Shown here piece after piece: positions 11,431 through 23,214 of a stretch of DNA of 64,000 nt. The DNA lies in the NCBI GenBank assembly GCA_026826555.1, contig JAKSZT010004976.1, positions 4,279,437-4,343,436 of the forward strand. Reading direction: 5' to 3'. The DNA comes from Tolypeutes matacus. Lineage: Eukaryota; Chordata; Mammalia; Cingulata; Chlamyphoridae. The first letter of the stretch is position 1. Each line of letters starts with the position of its first letter. A program made the translations under genes and the position numbers. A model generated the notes under the pieces. The model was not told the origin of the DNA, made no database searches, and saw nothing but the letters and a program-made list of their open reading frames with translations.

Positions 11431-11779
11431 TTAAACAGTAATAATTGTAGACCAGGTACTGAAGAGTTTAACGAGGAGTGTCATATTGGCTTGTTTTGTT
11501 GTAGGAAGAAATACAAAATTGTGCATTTAAAATCAGAGTTCCCTTAAACATTATTAAGCAAAAAGATGAATTTGCATTAACTGCAAAGATTAGTCAGTAT
11601 TTCCCTGGAGTGAAACTAGCAAGGAAATAATTTTTAGTTGTTTTTATACTTTTGAAGCAAAGGCATGCATCTTTTGTTTTTTTTTTAATTACAGTTTTCA
11701 CAGGAGTCTTCTTCAGTCCTTACAAAGTGATTTTGTGTGCTTTTACTAGTTTTTTTTTCTTATTCTTGGAAATTGTTAA

Positions 11780-12245
11780 GATATAATGGGAAATATATGT
11801 TTCTTGATGGTCTGGTGGAATTGCCAGGAAAAATCATTTCAGCCTGATGCCATTGGGGATCAGATAACATTGACCACCATTTCAATTTTTATTATTACTT
11901 TTGTTATGGTTGTGAGCCTTATTGATAATCTCCTTCTAAGACCAATCTTGGCAATTTATACTTTCCTAGAATACTGTTCATTTCATGGGTTTACAGATTT
12001 ATTGCTATAAAGTTGGTCATATAGACCCTTATAATTTAAAAATATTTCTGCATATGTTTGAGTTCCATAATTTTTTCCTAATATTATTTATTTATCTGTC
12101 TCCTGCCCTTTCCCATTGCCCAAATATATATTATTGTTCTCTTAAAATAGTATTTGGTCTCACCAACTAGCTTTATTCTTATTCGATTTTCATTAACTTC
12201 TGATTTTATTTTTATTTCCTTCCTTCTATATGATTCAGATTTGTG
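11780..12245 (-). mobile_element. Old L1 ORF2 fragment, left part
   Basis: In reverse it resembles the reverse-transcriptase part of L1 ORF2: 'ggtctggtggaattgccagg' (11,808-11,827) is the usual antisense landmark, followed by 'tttcctagaatactgttcat'. It is heavily decayed and continues at 12,604 after a nested insertion. Confidence 0.5.
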
Positions 12246-12262
12246 TGCTGTTGTTCCTTTTT

Positions 12263-12586
12263 TTTTAATAGTATTTTTTTTTATTTTCTAAGATACTTAG
12301 ATTACATAAATGTTATACAAAAATTATAGGGATTCCCATATGCCCCACCTCCCACACCTCCCACAACCTCCCATATAAAAATCCTTCATTAGTTTGGCAC
12401 ATCACTGCAATGGATATACACATCCTGGGGCTTTGCCACTAAGCATGGGCCATAGTTCACAGTGTAGACCACACTCTCTCCCACACAGTTCTGCATGTTA
12501 TATGATGATATAAAATGGCCTATATCTGTTGCTGCAATGTCACTCAGGATAACTCCCAAGTCCCAAAAAAAAACCCGTATTACAAC
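12263..12586 (-). mobile_element. Young L1 3' UTR fragment inserted in old L1
   Basis: A T-rich tail, then 'tacttagattacataaatg', gattcccatatgccccacc and ttcattagtttggcacat in reverse, as in the other young L1 tails in this window. A 17-bp duplication tgctgttgttccttttt at 12,246-12,262 and 12,587-12,603 flanks it exactly. The insert is a 5'-truncated non-coding copy of about 324 bp. Confidence 0.9.
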
Positions 12587-12603
12587 TGCTGTTGTTCCTT
12601 TTT

Positions 12604-12814
12604 ACACCTTTTGCATTTAAACATTAGTTAATTTATTATATATTTGTCCTCTAAGTACAGTTTTGGGGTGCACCCATTGATTTTTTACGTGGTGCTTTTG
12701 CTTTAAATATTTTATAATCTTTCCCTTGATTTACTCTTTAACTAATGATTATTTTTTGCTGTTATTTGTGATGTTCTAACTTTATGTATTTTGTGGCCTA
12801 TGTTCCATTTGCAG
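12604..12814 (-). mobile_element. Old L1 ORF2 fragment, right part
   Basis: Continues the decayed antisense L1 interrupted at 12,245; for example 'gtcctctaagtacagttttgg' matches a standard antisense ORF2 landmark. Confidence 0.5.
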
Positions 12815-13225
12815 AACATAACCCCATTAAAACCATGAGAAAAACACCAGTCAAACCCAAATTGAGGGACAAGTACTCAGAACTGTCAAAGTCATCCAAA
12901 ACAAGGAAAGTCTGAGAAACTGTCACAGCTCAGAGTAGGATAAGGAGACGTGACAACCAAAGGCAATGTGGGATCCTGAAACACAAAAAGGACGTTAGGG
13001 GAGAATGAGTGAAATTTGAATTAAGTGTGGGATTTGGTTAATAGTAACATGCCGGTGCTGGCTCCTTAGCTATGGCAAATGTATCATGGTAACAAAAGCT
13101 GTTAACCATAGGGGAAACTGGGTGAGGGGGATGTGAGAACTCTGTGTTATCTTAGCAATATTTCTGCAACTCTAAAACTATTCTCATACTAAAAGTTCAC
13201 TTAAATTTTTTTAAAGCCAAAAAAA
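12815..13225 (+). mobile_element. Old L1M 3' UTR
   Basis: Follows the 3' end of L1MB/L1MC-type elements: 'aaggagacgtgacaaccaaa' (12,942-12,961), a 'gatcctgaaacac..aaggac' segment, 'ttaaccataggggaaactgg' and an A-rich end at about 13,215. Confidence 0.75.
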
Positions 13226-13244
13226 GAGAAAACAAATCAAAACA

Positions 13245-13912
13245 AAAAACTTCCTGTGACTTATTTCTTAACTTGGTGTGTAAAGTCAAGTCCTCACTAC
13301 AGCCTTCAAGGTCCTGCACATTCTCTCTCTATCCTCACCTGACTCCCCTGACCTCATCTCCCACTAGGTGCACTTTTGCTCATTCTACACTCCTCCACTA
13401 TATTAGTCAGAGTTTTCCAGAGAAACCATGTGGCCAAGCAACTGAACACCCTAACTAGCCAAGTTAACACATGAAATCAAGTATCACATCCACCCACATG
13501 TACTTCTTTGTTCCTCCAGCATGTTCACTCTGTAGGGTGATTGCACATAACGTCTCCATTATGCATACATCTCACTCCTTCTCCTACTTTATATATCTAC
13601 ACAAACACGTTTTTCCAGTGAAGTCTTCTTGCCTACCTTATTTAAAATTACAATTCCCTCTAGCCTCCTGAATTCCTTTTCCCTACTTGATTTTTCCTCC
13701 ATAGCACTCATTACTACCATCTAACACATACATGCACATACACATACACTTATATTATTTATTTTTTACTTTCTGTTTCCATTCATTAGAATGTAAAACT
13801 TCACTGGGGTAGTGATCATTTTATGCTTTATTCACTGCTATATCCCTAATGGCTATAAAACATCTGGCACATAGTAAGAAGTATTGGTTGAGTAAAATGA
13901 ATCAGATAAGGC
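13245..13912 (+). repeat. L2 LINE 3' region, interrupted
   Basis: The left part has the internal L2 phrase 'cagccttcaaggtcctgcacattctc' (13,299-13,324). The right part has the L2 3' end: 'aatgtaaaacttcactggggtag' and 'catctggcacatagtaag' (13,860-13,877). The middle (about 13,400-13,640) is less clear and may be another insertion. Confidence 0.65.
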
Positions 13913-13924
13913 CTTTTAACAGCA

Positions 13925-14520
13925 CTCCAACAAAAAATAATGGTGGAATTAGCTAGGTTTATGGCAATGGAGATGGAGATATGTGGCCAGCTTTGGGATG
14001 CAGTTTGGATATTTAGCAAACATGACTTGCAGATAAATTAGATATAAGTTTTTTTTGGTGAAAGAGAGGAGTGAAGGATGATTTTTAGGTATGTGCTGAA
14101 GGTGGCACCATTTAAAGATGGGAAAGATGTCAGAATAGCAGATGGGACTACAGAATCCAGAGCCATGTTTGAAACATGTTGGATGTGACATGCCTCTTTG
14201 ACATCCAAGTGGAGATGTGTAGTAGGAATTTGGGACTGGAGGAGAATGGAGTTAGAAGTACTCATTTGGGAGTCATCAACATAGAGATGGTCTTTAAAGC
14301 CATAGTCTTGGGTATTATCACCCAGAATGGAACATTGAGAAGAGAAGAGGGTTAAAGGCAGCATTCCAGGTACACCCCCCAAATCTAGTTATGTGATCAG
14401 AGGAGGAGTGGACTGTAAAAAATACTAGAGGGGCAAGACAATAAGAGTGGGAGTAAAAAACTAGGAAAATGCAGCACCATGGGGGCTTCAGAAATATTTG
14501 TTTATGAAGACAGTGGTCAA
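13925..14520 (-). repeat. L2-like LINE fragment
   Basis: Reverse-orientation L2 landmarks: 'catgcctctttgacatccaagtggagatg' (14,189-14,217) and 'gggagtcatcaacatagagatgg' (14,268-14,290). It is ancient and non-coding. Confidence 0.6.
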
Positions 14521-14527
14521 TCTCATG

Positions 14528-15165
14528 TGTGGCAGTTTGGTATTATTTATGAATTCCAAAAAGAGATAGAGACTATGTTTGTAAACTGGTTTGTTCCTCT
14601 GGGCATGATAACCCTTTGATTGTATTAGATTCAGCTGACATGTCTGATTAAAATTTGTTAAGATTAGGGCTTTGATTCAACCATGTCATTAGAGTGTAAT
14701 TCAGCATTGAGTCTCAGCCCCCTTGATGGGCTGATAAAGCAGACTCTCACACAGAAGTAGATACACAGATAAGACACACAGAGGATCCTGTGGCTCCACG
14801 AAGAGAGATGAACCTGATAGTTTACACCTGACCTTGTGAAGAAAACAGAGCAGCTGAGCCCAGAAAGAAATGAGCCCCAGAGGAAGAGTAACAAACTCTA
14901 TGCCAGCCCATAGCTGAGATAGGAAGAAGCTGGGACCATGGAGCCTTAAGAGGAAAGAGGAAGGCTGAACTCTCACAGACATCACCTGCCATCTTGCTTC
15001 AACACATGGCAACAAATATTTGGTGAGAAAGTACCTCTTATGGTACCTTGAGTTGGACTCTCTAGGGCTTTGTAACTGTAAGCTTTTACCCCAAATAAAT
15101 ACCCCTTATAAAAGCCAACAGATTTCTGGTAGTTTGCATCAGCACTCCTTTGGCTGTCTAATACA
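14528..15165 (+). mobile_element. Solo LTR, MaLR/ERVL-like
   Basis: The element starts TGTGGCAG and ends TAATACA. It is flanked by 5-bp near-repeats tcatg (14,523-14,527) and ccatg (15,166-15,170), one mismatch. An AATAAA at about 15,095 serves as polyadenylation signal near the 3' end. Length is about 638 bp. The end 'tttgcatcagcactcctttggctg' is typical of MaLR-style LTRs. No gag, pol or env sequence adjoins, so it is a solo LTR. The exact family is not identified and may be lineage-specific. Confidence 0.65.
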
Positions 15166-15170
15166 CCATG

Positions 15171-16330
15171 AAGTACAGCTAGGGAGCCTCTAAGACAAAA
15201 ACTCAAACTTGTCCCTTGGCTTGGGCAAGATATAAATTACTGGTGTCCCTGATAAGGTTTGTTTCAGGGAAGTATTGGAGAAGGAAACCTAATTGGCATG
15301 GGTTGTGAAGAAAATAAGAGGTGTGGAACTGGAGACAATGACTGTGTCCAGGGAGGGAAGGGAAATGCAGAGCACCTGGGGTCTCCATATGCTTGTTTTA
15401 AGAGGGTGGCAGTGGCAGGCTTTGTGCAATGATCTAGCAGAGGAGAGTCTGTGCATACAGATGCATGAGGGTTGGAAGATTTGATGGTGGAAAGCTAAGG
15501 GACTATGTTCTGTGAAGTAAGGGAAACAAAAGAGAGATAAAGAACAAAGGATTCAGTGAAGATACACTACAAAGAGAAAACTCAAATTCAATGGTAAAGA
15601 CCAAATTATTAATTTTGACAAGAAGCCAAAATGGGTTAAATACCCCTATTAATACTAAAGTTTCTCCATTTTGGTTTTATAAACTTCTTTACTCAACTTT
15701 CCTGTTTCTAAAAGCATTGACAAAGGCATTGTTAAAAACAAAGAGGGATAAAGAGTAATTATGCAAAGGAAAACTAACAGAAAATTGGAATGTCAGCAAT
15801 GCTGGTCTAATAACTTTACCCTTAGGTTGGGATGTGAGACAACCCTGCTGGACTCCCACCACCACACACACCATGACAGCAGAGCCCACGTAGACTGAGG
15901 ATGCTAAGGGCATTCCAACTTTAGCTGTTGCTCTGGCAACCTGTTCCTTACTTGGTTTAGGGGCCCAAAGAAGGGCTCATAGAGCACTCCCTGGCCTGAT
16001 TATGATGATGAATTTTTCTGGATTTGTAGGATGTATAGGATGGAATATGGTCAGACTTGGAATGTGTTTGGGAGGTAAAATTTACAGGAATTGAGCATGT
16101 AAAATTTACAGGAATTAGATGTAGTTGTAATATCAAACCCAGTACAATTTTTTTCAAATATCCATAGAACATTTATGAAAATGTAAAACTACAAAATTGT
16201 TATGAAGAAATCTTCACAGATTCCTGAATTTAGGAATTTGGTAAGTGCCCGTTTATAAATACAATCAATTTATTTGTATTAGACATTGATAGAAAAGAGT
16301 GCCAACAACAACAAAAAAAACTAACCCCTT
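15171..16330. other. Weakly L2-like, otherwise unassigned DNA
   Basis: 15,290-15,550 is purine-rich and vaguely like antisense L2. The rest is unrecognised. A short tandem duplication lies at 16,075-16,116. Confidence 0.35.
16075..16116. repeat. Tandem duplication, period 24
   Basis: The 18-mer gtaaaatttacaggaatt occurs at 16,075-16,092 and again at 16,099-16,116. Confidence 0.9.
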
Positions 16331-16680
16331 GGACATTAAAAATTAAAACACAGAATTAAAATGCAGGTATCAAAAAAGAAATTAAAATATTAAATTACAG
16401 TCTCTTTAGAAATAAATAATAGTTTAAAAATTGTACATCTCAAACCATGCCGTGTGGCAAATATTGTACTTAGAATAAAATTTATAGCCTTAAGTGTTTT
16501 TTATTCATAAACAAGAAAGAAGTTAAATGACATGTAAATATAACTGAAGAAGCTAGGGGGGAGAAAGAGCAAAATGAAAAGAAGAGGAAGGAATTGATAA
16601 AGATATGTGCTGAATTTAGTGAATTAAAGAATAAATAAAATTAGTAAATAAATTCAAATGTGGGCTTGTTGAGAATTCCA
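16331..16680 (+). mobile_element. Old L1 ORF2 fragment
   Basis: The A-rich sense strand has 'agcaaaatgaaaagaagaggaaggaattgataaag' (16,568-16,602), matching the common ORF2 stretch coding for a Lys/Gln-rich segment before the RT domain. Several frame breaks are present. Confidence 0.5.
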
Positions 16681-17194
16681 GGGACTAGAAGGATCACTGG
16701 CACTGATCTAAAGGGAAAATGGAGGTGGATGTGGGAATCAGGGCACTTCACCAAGGGAGCAATGAGGTAAGATAAATCTCAGCATGGCCGGGACACCCCT
16801 GGCCCCTACATGCCTCCCCACCTCGTCACAACCCTGAGGCTGTGATGCATCTAACCTCTCAGAATCTTAGGTACCAACCCAAGGAGGAAGAGGAGGGGTT
16901 GAGCTCTGAATTATGAGGTTTTTAAAAACAAGAATGGACCAAGGTGACATGACTGAATCGGACCAAGACATTCCTGGATTGTACTGATTTTTAAACTTGG
17001 AAATGAATAGATCAAATTCTTTCATTAGGCCAAAGAGGGAGTAGAAAACTAAACTAAGTTCGGATATGTGGAAATAGTTTACATACCTGAGTTAGGAGTT
17101 CTATGCATGTCATACACACAAAAGATATGAGATTAAATGTCCAATTTCTATAGTAATAAAGGAAATACAATTTTCTATTTATGAAAGTGACCAC
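16681..17194. other. Unassigned DNA
   Basis: No repeat or gene recognised. Confidence 0.5.
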
Positions 17195-17300
17195 TATTTA
17201 ATCAATATCTGTCTTCCTTACCCATTTCATGACCTCCACGAGGGCAGGGACCATGTCAGTTTTTGCTCAACGTTGGGCACACGGTGGTATTGTAGAGAAG
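17195..17300 (+). repeat. L2 3' end fragment
   Basis: The phrase 'cacgagggcagggaccatgtc' (17,237-17,257) is a diagnostic L2 3' landmark. Confidence 0.6.
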
Positions 17301-17309
17301 GCTGTGGTG

Positions 17310-17490
17310 AGCCTGCATGGAGAGAAAGAAAAAAGGTAAGAAAGAAGGGTGGGAGGGAAGGAGGAGAAAAGACAGAAAGAAGGGGTGGAGGGAGGGATCA
17401 AGGGATGGAGGCAAAGTAAAGAGAGAGGGAAGGAGGGAGAGATTGAGGAAGGAAGGAAGAAGGTAGGGAAGGAGGAAAGAAGATTGGTTG
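17310..17490. repeat. GGAA/GAAA purine-rich low-complexity tract
   Basis: Almost pure purine on the plus strand. Long open frames in several frames on both strands arise because the tract contains no stop codons; none is a gene. Confidence 0.9.
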
Positions 17491-17911
17491 ATTTTGTGGA
17501 AAACCATTTGGACAACATGGGCGGTGCTCTCTAAAGTCCTCTGCCCTATAAATATTTATACTAGAACTCTCATATGTGTGTAATGCCCAATGGAATTTGG
17601 GGTAGGGATACAGAACCATTTTGGAGTATTGGAATTCTTATTTATGGCAGGAGTTACTTTCAAACCCTAAGAACTGCAAATCACATGCTGTATCCTTGAT
17701 GACATTTAACAGAATCATCATGAGCTTTATCTGCTTCTCCTACCTTCCATAGTCATAGCCTCTTTTGCAACTTTGCTTCTCTCTTTTAAGCTGTGGTCAT
17801 CTTCATTTCTGAAAATATATTCTCTAACTCATAACCATATGTCCCTTGATGTGCTTTCCTCAACTCCTTCCTGTCTTCCTTTCTTCTCTTCTCATTCTTC
17901 CAATATTCTTT

Positions 17912-19045
17912 TTTTAAAGAGTTAAGACAATCATATTATAATATAAAAACAAATGATGAATATTTTATACATTTCATTTTCTTCGAAAAATCTAGGACAA
18001 GGGGTCACTTCAAATTTCCATAATGGCTGAAGATTACAGACAGAAAAAGAACTGTTTAGAGAACATCTGAACCTTCTTCCAAATGAAGTTGTCTTCCACT
18101 TGATTGCAGAATTCAAGATTTCTCAGATAATAATACCGAGTCAAAAGCAGTAGGTAAAACTTTGCAAATTGATTGTGCTTGCTCCGGGCTGTTGCACTGA
18201 TAAACCCATAGGCTGTATTCTTCATTGCTTGCATCTGTGGATTTCAGACCAATAAGCTTTTTCCTGCCCCCAGACCATCATCATAGCATACCATCCAGAT
18301 GATTAAATATAGAGCAGTCTCTGCAGAACATCATACTCATCTGATATTGATACTTTTATACCATACTTGGAAACTCCCATCATAAATTCTTCCTCCAGAG
18401 GAACAAAAGGCAACTTTCCATCTTGCTGGGCAACATCTATATAATTTATCAGGTCTAGTGGCCCTTCAAGACTTTTTCCCTCAGAGACTTTCAGTTTCTC
18501 AATGGCACCCACATATTTTATTCGAATTTCTGCACTGGTATCTGAATTATTGTTGCTTTGTCCTGGGCTTCTGGTAGAATATGTTTCAAATATGGCTACA
18601 GTACTGGATTGTGAAAGTCCCCCAAGGCTAGAATCCACAGACTTGCTCTTTGTAGTGATTTCACTATTTTGGGAACTGCTACTACGTGTTGTTTTTTGCT
18701 TTTCCGAAACATTTTTCACCATAGCTTGGTCCAAAGAAGCTCCCTATAGAACTCAATGCTATTTCATTGTCTTCCGAGGTTCCACAGACAGCAGTTTACA
18801 CAGATAGCTTCGTTTCTTTCTGACATGATCAATTCCTTTAGGAAAAACAATGTACCGCTCAATAGCGGGTCCATCTCCGGAGCCTTTGTTTGATATCAGA
18901 GAGGGACTGCTGCAGCAGCCGGCGCCCTTGGTGGCTCTTCCAGTTCTGATTCCAGCGCCAACTTTCTCCTTTCTGTTCTTGATCAGATATTTATAGCCAA
19001 CTGACTCTGTGACCATTTCAGTTCTGTTTCCCATCCCCCACCTAC
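17912..19045 (-). pseudogene. ITGB1BP1P: Processed pseudogene of ITGB1BP1 (ICAP-1)
   Basis: ICAP-1 is a PTB-domain adaptor that binds the integrin beta-1 tail and KRIT1. Here the ancestral start codon lies at 18,712-18,710 and the ancestral stop at 18,115-18,113, exactly 200 codons as in the parent. There are no introns. Recognisable protein blocks include [19 protein letters not shown] near the N-terminus, [20 protein letters not shown] and [20 protein letters not shown] in the PTB domain, and NEEYSLW-type sequence near 18,210. The copy is broken: a one-base deletion near 18,685 just after the start, another near 18,312, and one near 18,265. Sequence upstream (18,713-19,045) looks like 5' UTR and downstream (17,918-18,112) like 3' UTR. 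A 9-bp direct repeat atattcttt at 17,903-17,911 and 19,046-19,054 brackets the whole copy. It is not expected to make protein. Confidence 0.92.
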
Positions 19046-19056
19046 ATATTCTTTGC

Positions 19057-20724
19057 TTTGTCCCTGTCCCTCCTAAGAATGGAACCTAGAACAAAAGACA
19101 TTACTCCAGATGTGGCTATTTCTGGACCTGGATAATAGATTTTTTTTTTTTTTTTACCTAAACTTTATATTTTAACGTCAAAAATTAAACTCCACAAAAA
19201 GCAGCTCAACAAATTATGGAAGCATTACTTTAAAAAATTATGTCCAGGCACATTTATCTCATTTAATCCTAAAAACAAACTCAATTGTTTCTCTCTTGTT
19301 CAGAAAGATACATAAATGAGCACAGACTGGTTAAAAGACATAGTCAAGTTCTCCTTGTTAATGAAGAAATTGAAGGGAAAAAAGCTTTATCATATTTATG
19401 TCTCATAAAACTAAATCCCATATATTTTTTTGACCATTAACATCGATACAGTACCTTCTTTGACTTTGCTACAAAAATATTATATTACTGTTAACTAAAG
19501 TCTATATGTTACATTAGTTGCATTTTCCCATCTATCACCGTATTCTTGACACTTTGAAGAAGAACATTCTTGTATTTATATTATTAACGACAATCTTCAT
19601 CTACCACCCAAATCACTCTGTTACACAGTCCCTAGATTACCCTCTAGCTGTCTTTCAATTAACATTAACCTCCCTAGACTACCCCATTCAGCTACAATCA
19701 AATTTATAAACAGCAGTGTTTGTTAAACTCATTATAATATGCTACCATCAACTCTATCCATTAGGTCTTTATTAACCCAGGTTGAAAGTATACTTGCTCT
19801 GGGCAGCCCATCACATTTTTTGGCTCAAGGGAAGTTCACAGCCAGCTGAGCCTTCTCACATGTTTGCTTGGGCCATAATGTTGAACTCACAAGACCAATA
19901 GGTATCTCAACTATATTCATACAATCTATTGATCCCTGTTCCAATGGACTTTGTAGCTTTCAACCTCTCTTTGAAACCTATGAAATCTTTCGTAATCATG
20001 CATTTTATTTGCCAAACAACAGATTGATGGGAGAATTCCATTTTGTGGCCTGATAAAAACTAGGACTTAAAGAGTTGGAATATTTTGTTCATTTCATTCC
20101 ATCATGGATTCCATTAGCTTTCGAATGCATTTGTAGAATCTCTGGACTTTTTGAATGTGAAGCTAGTGCCCCAACAAGGTGGGGGTGGGGGGCTGAAACT
20201 GTGCCTTCCCCTAAATTCAACAAGACCAGGCCTGATTTCATCTCTTTGTATTTCAGCATTCTACAAGAGATAGAGTTAAGAAAAAAGACAAAGGATTGCA
20301 TTATCTTTAAACACTTGAAAACCAGTGGATTGTACAATTTCCTTCCTCCTATTTACAACAAAGTCATCTTACTAACCTCCTCTCTTTTCATACATAGAGG
20401 AACAAAATTTTCTTTCTCTTTTTCAAGGCTGAATCTTCTGTTGATTCTTCCAGCTCCATGCCCTCCAACCTCTCTTGCATCTGCTGTTTCTTTCTCTCAG
20501 TTAGCATCTTCACCTCAACCTACCATCTGAACAGCCTGTTCCAGCAGGGCACCCCCCAAGGCTGTCTACACTCCCACCCCCATACTCTCTGGCCTTTTGA
20601 AGAGTGTTTCGACCCTCCATTCTGCCTTCCTTACCAAGGACAGCATGTCTATTTTTTTAATACTCCCTTTCTCTGATCCCTCTGCAGCATTTCTTTTGTG
20701 TGTATGTACGTGTGTTTTGATTTT
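19057..20724. other. Mostly unassigned DNA
   Basis: A 16-base T tract lies at about 19,141-19,156. The part 19,440-19,760 is weakly like an antisense L1 3' UTR. A 151-codon open frame at 20,075-20,530 (+) has no recognisable domain, no splice context and a pyrimidine-rich tail, and is treated as chance. Confidence 0.4.
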
Positions 20725-20850
20725 TTTATGGAAGTGAAATACACATAACATAAAATTGACCATTTTAATGTATACAATTCAGTGGCATTTAGTACATTCC
20801 CAATGTTGTTTGCAGCCTTTCTTGAAACCCAACCATCAGCTCTGCTCTCC
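20725..20850 (-). mobile_element. Old L1M 3' UTR fragment
   Basis: 'aaaattgaccattttaatgt' (20,752-20,771) and 'acaattcagtggcatttagtacattc' are the standard antisense L1M 3' UTR landmarks. Confidence 0.75.
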
Positions 20851-21019
20851 TGTCTCTAGGGCCTCGCTTGAAACCACCTCTTTCCCACAACATAAACCCA
20901 TGTGCATTATTACAATCATAGTCCATGTTTCAAATTTGTCAAAGTTACATGTTTCATGAGTTTAGGATATATTCATTTAGATTTATCTAGTCAAACTTGG
21001 GATCTTGGACATCCATCTA

Positions 21020-21200
21020 TAATGTATTAGGTTGAACCATATAAAATTGCCACTTTGTAGATCACAGTATACTATGATTTCACAAGATGTTACCATTGGG
21101 GAAAATTGGTTAAAGGGTACACAGATCTCCCTGTATTATTTCTTAAAAGTGTATGTGCATCTATCATTTTTTCAATAAAAATCTCAACTAAAAAATCATC
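21020..21200 (+). mobile_element. Old L1M 3' end
   Basis: 'gatgttaccattggggaaaattgg' (21,087-21,110) and a 'ggtacacagatctccctgtatta' segment match the terminal L1M 3' UTR. Confidence 0.65.
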
Positions 21201-21204
21201 ATAT

Positions 21205-21410
21205 ATATGTTGCCAGAAATTTTTAAAAAACCATAGGACTGCACAACACAATGAGTGAAATTTAATGCAAACTATAGGCTATAGTTAATAATATAATTAT
21301 AATGATGATGTTTCATCAATTGTAACAAAGGTACCACACTAACGCAAAATGCTAATAATAGTGAAAATTGTATGAGTATATATGGGAAATCTGTACTTTC
21401 CACATGAGTT
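21205..21410 (+). mobile_element. Young-type L1 3' UTR fragment
   Basis: It aligns with about 54,480-54,660: 'tttcatcaattgtaacaaag' and 'gtaccacactaacgcaaaatg' match the UTR block before the poly(A). It is more diverged than the other young copies. Confidence 0.65.
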
Positions 21411-23010
21411 TATTTTTAGTACTAATGACTCAAACATGAATTGCATGACCCTAGCTTTGGATTTGGGTGAAAGAATTAACCAGTTTGGTTTTACTTAATT
21501 ATTTTTTTAAAACCTTAAAGGTTAATAATTTGACCATGGTTTGGGTCAAGAGATGGATTGAATGCTAAATGCATCCTTAAACCACAGGATCTTGGGTAAA
21601 TGAGTCATACAATTCAGCCACACATCTGACCTTTGAACCCCTCTTTCACGTCCCTGCAACATGACATATTTCAGAATACTCCAAACCATCCTTGAACACA
21701 TCCAACTGATAGAAATTTGCATTTGTTTTTTTTTTTTTCCTTCATATTGACATAGCACCTGTCTCTCTGCAACATCAGGTTGCTGGTTTTAATTTGTCTT
21801 CTTGGATCTATGAGAGTTAAGTTTGGAATGTTTTCCATATCAGACTTGGAAATAGCAGCAGCTATCATATCTCCCTTTGTCTTAAATCTTTCCCATATTC
21901 AATGCCTGGCTTTCTATGATCCTTCTTCATGTGGCACAGTATATTCAGTTTCTTCAAGTTGCTCACACCCCTTTGATGGGTTCCTGTTTGTGTTTGCTCA
22001 CAGTAAAGCATAGTGCCCTAAATCCCAGCTTTAATCGGAGCAGTCAATTGTTCCTTCCATTCATCTAGATAACAGACATCACTTACGAAGAACTGATATT
22101 GTATCAGATAGTTTTGCCTTTGGTATCCATATTACACAGTTGACTCTCCCAGCTCTTAACTACAGAATCAAAATCATCTTCCTCCTTCCTTCTTCTCCCC
22201 CAATTTTTGGACCACTTTAGAGCTCTAGAATGGCCAGTGAAACAAAAATAACTTGGTCCCAACCTGGAAATACGTGTGTCCTCCGAAACATCAAGAAATA
22301 GTGACTATGCTGAAAGAGGTGGTTAAACAGAACACCCTAGACCTCAGTCATCCCATTTCTCCATTTTAGCTTCAGGTTCAAACTTCTGGTTAATAAAGTG
22401 AAGACCAAACTCTCTTGGAGGAAAACAGTTCAATCAGTGATCGGCATGATTCAACGATGATCGAGATCATTCCAGAGTATTTTCCATGGTGGGAGGGGAA
22501 TACCAGCCTCTTTCTCAAATTATAAAGCGAAACAAACAGCTCTTATTATTTCCAGACAAATAATGAGGCAAATGCTGGAACAAGTTAGAGTTTATAAGGA
22601 ACCAAGTTATAAAGATGAAAGGAAAATAAGTAGTGGGATATTGGCCCTGGGTGGTTCTAGCAGTGCCAGTGAATGCCTGGGGGCCAGAACACTGCCCCCC
22701 GCCTGCCCGATGGGTTGTCAGATGTAACCTTATCAGGTAGAGCCTGGCCACAGCTCTGGATGCTTCCATCTCTAATTTAGGAATCACAGCCTCTTTTGAT
22801 CAGGGGCTTCTGTTCATAAGGTGCCATCGTAGTTTAAACTTTTAGGACAACACAGTTCATTACAACTTCCCTAAAGTCTTGATTCCAAACTTCACTACAT
22901 ACTCAACCCCACCTCTGGAAAGTTTAGATTTAACCGTAAGTTATGCTTGGAAAGTATCAAAATGCAAGCCATGTCTTGGAGGCTTAAATTCTAAGAAAAT
23001 TGTTTCTTTG
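21411..23010. other. Unassigned DNA
   Basis: No repeat family or gene recognised. Composition is ordinary. Confidence 0.45.
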
Positions 23011-23011
23011 T

Positions 23012-23025
23012 TCAGCAGGTGGCGT
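23012..23025 (+). promoter_or_regulatory. Candidate CTCF binding site
   Basis: TCAGCAGGTGGCGT agrees with the core CTCF consensus CCASYAGRKGGCRS at 12 of 14 positions, including the central AG..GGC block. It lies in non-repeat sequence. Occupancy cannot be seen from sequence. Confidence 0.5.
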
Positions 23026-23214
23026 TGTTGCAATGATGGTGTGTTCTAGTACCATCAGAATCATGAATTGGTGAATCTTAACCATATTTAGTTTGTGGAT
23101 CAGGTTTTTTTTTAAAGAGAAGAAAAAAAAAAAAAAAACACTTTAGCAAGCTGAAGTTATTTTCACTTAATGGGACACATTATGTGATAATTCTGCCAAA
23201 AGTGCATAACCTGT

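Noticed and set aside
17256..17619. Several overlapping open frames on both strands
   Set aside because: They lie largely in a purine-only tract that lacks stop codons by composition; products are low-complexity.
18759..19034. 92-codon minus-strand frame considered as a separate gene
   Set aside because: It lies between the ITGB1BP1 start and the candidate target duplication, so it is best read as retrocopied 5' UTR.
19440..19760. Possible mitochondrial insertion (C/A-rich, TTA-rich texture)
   Set aside because: No recognisable mitochondrial gene; weak similarity to an L1 3' UTR is more likely.
20075..20530. 151-codon open frame
   Set aside because: No domain, no homology recognised, no promoter or splice context; composition follows local pyrimidine richness.
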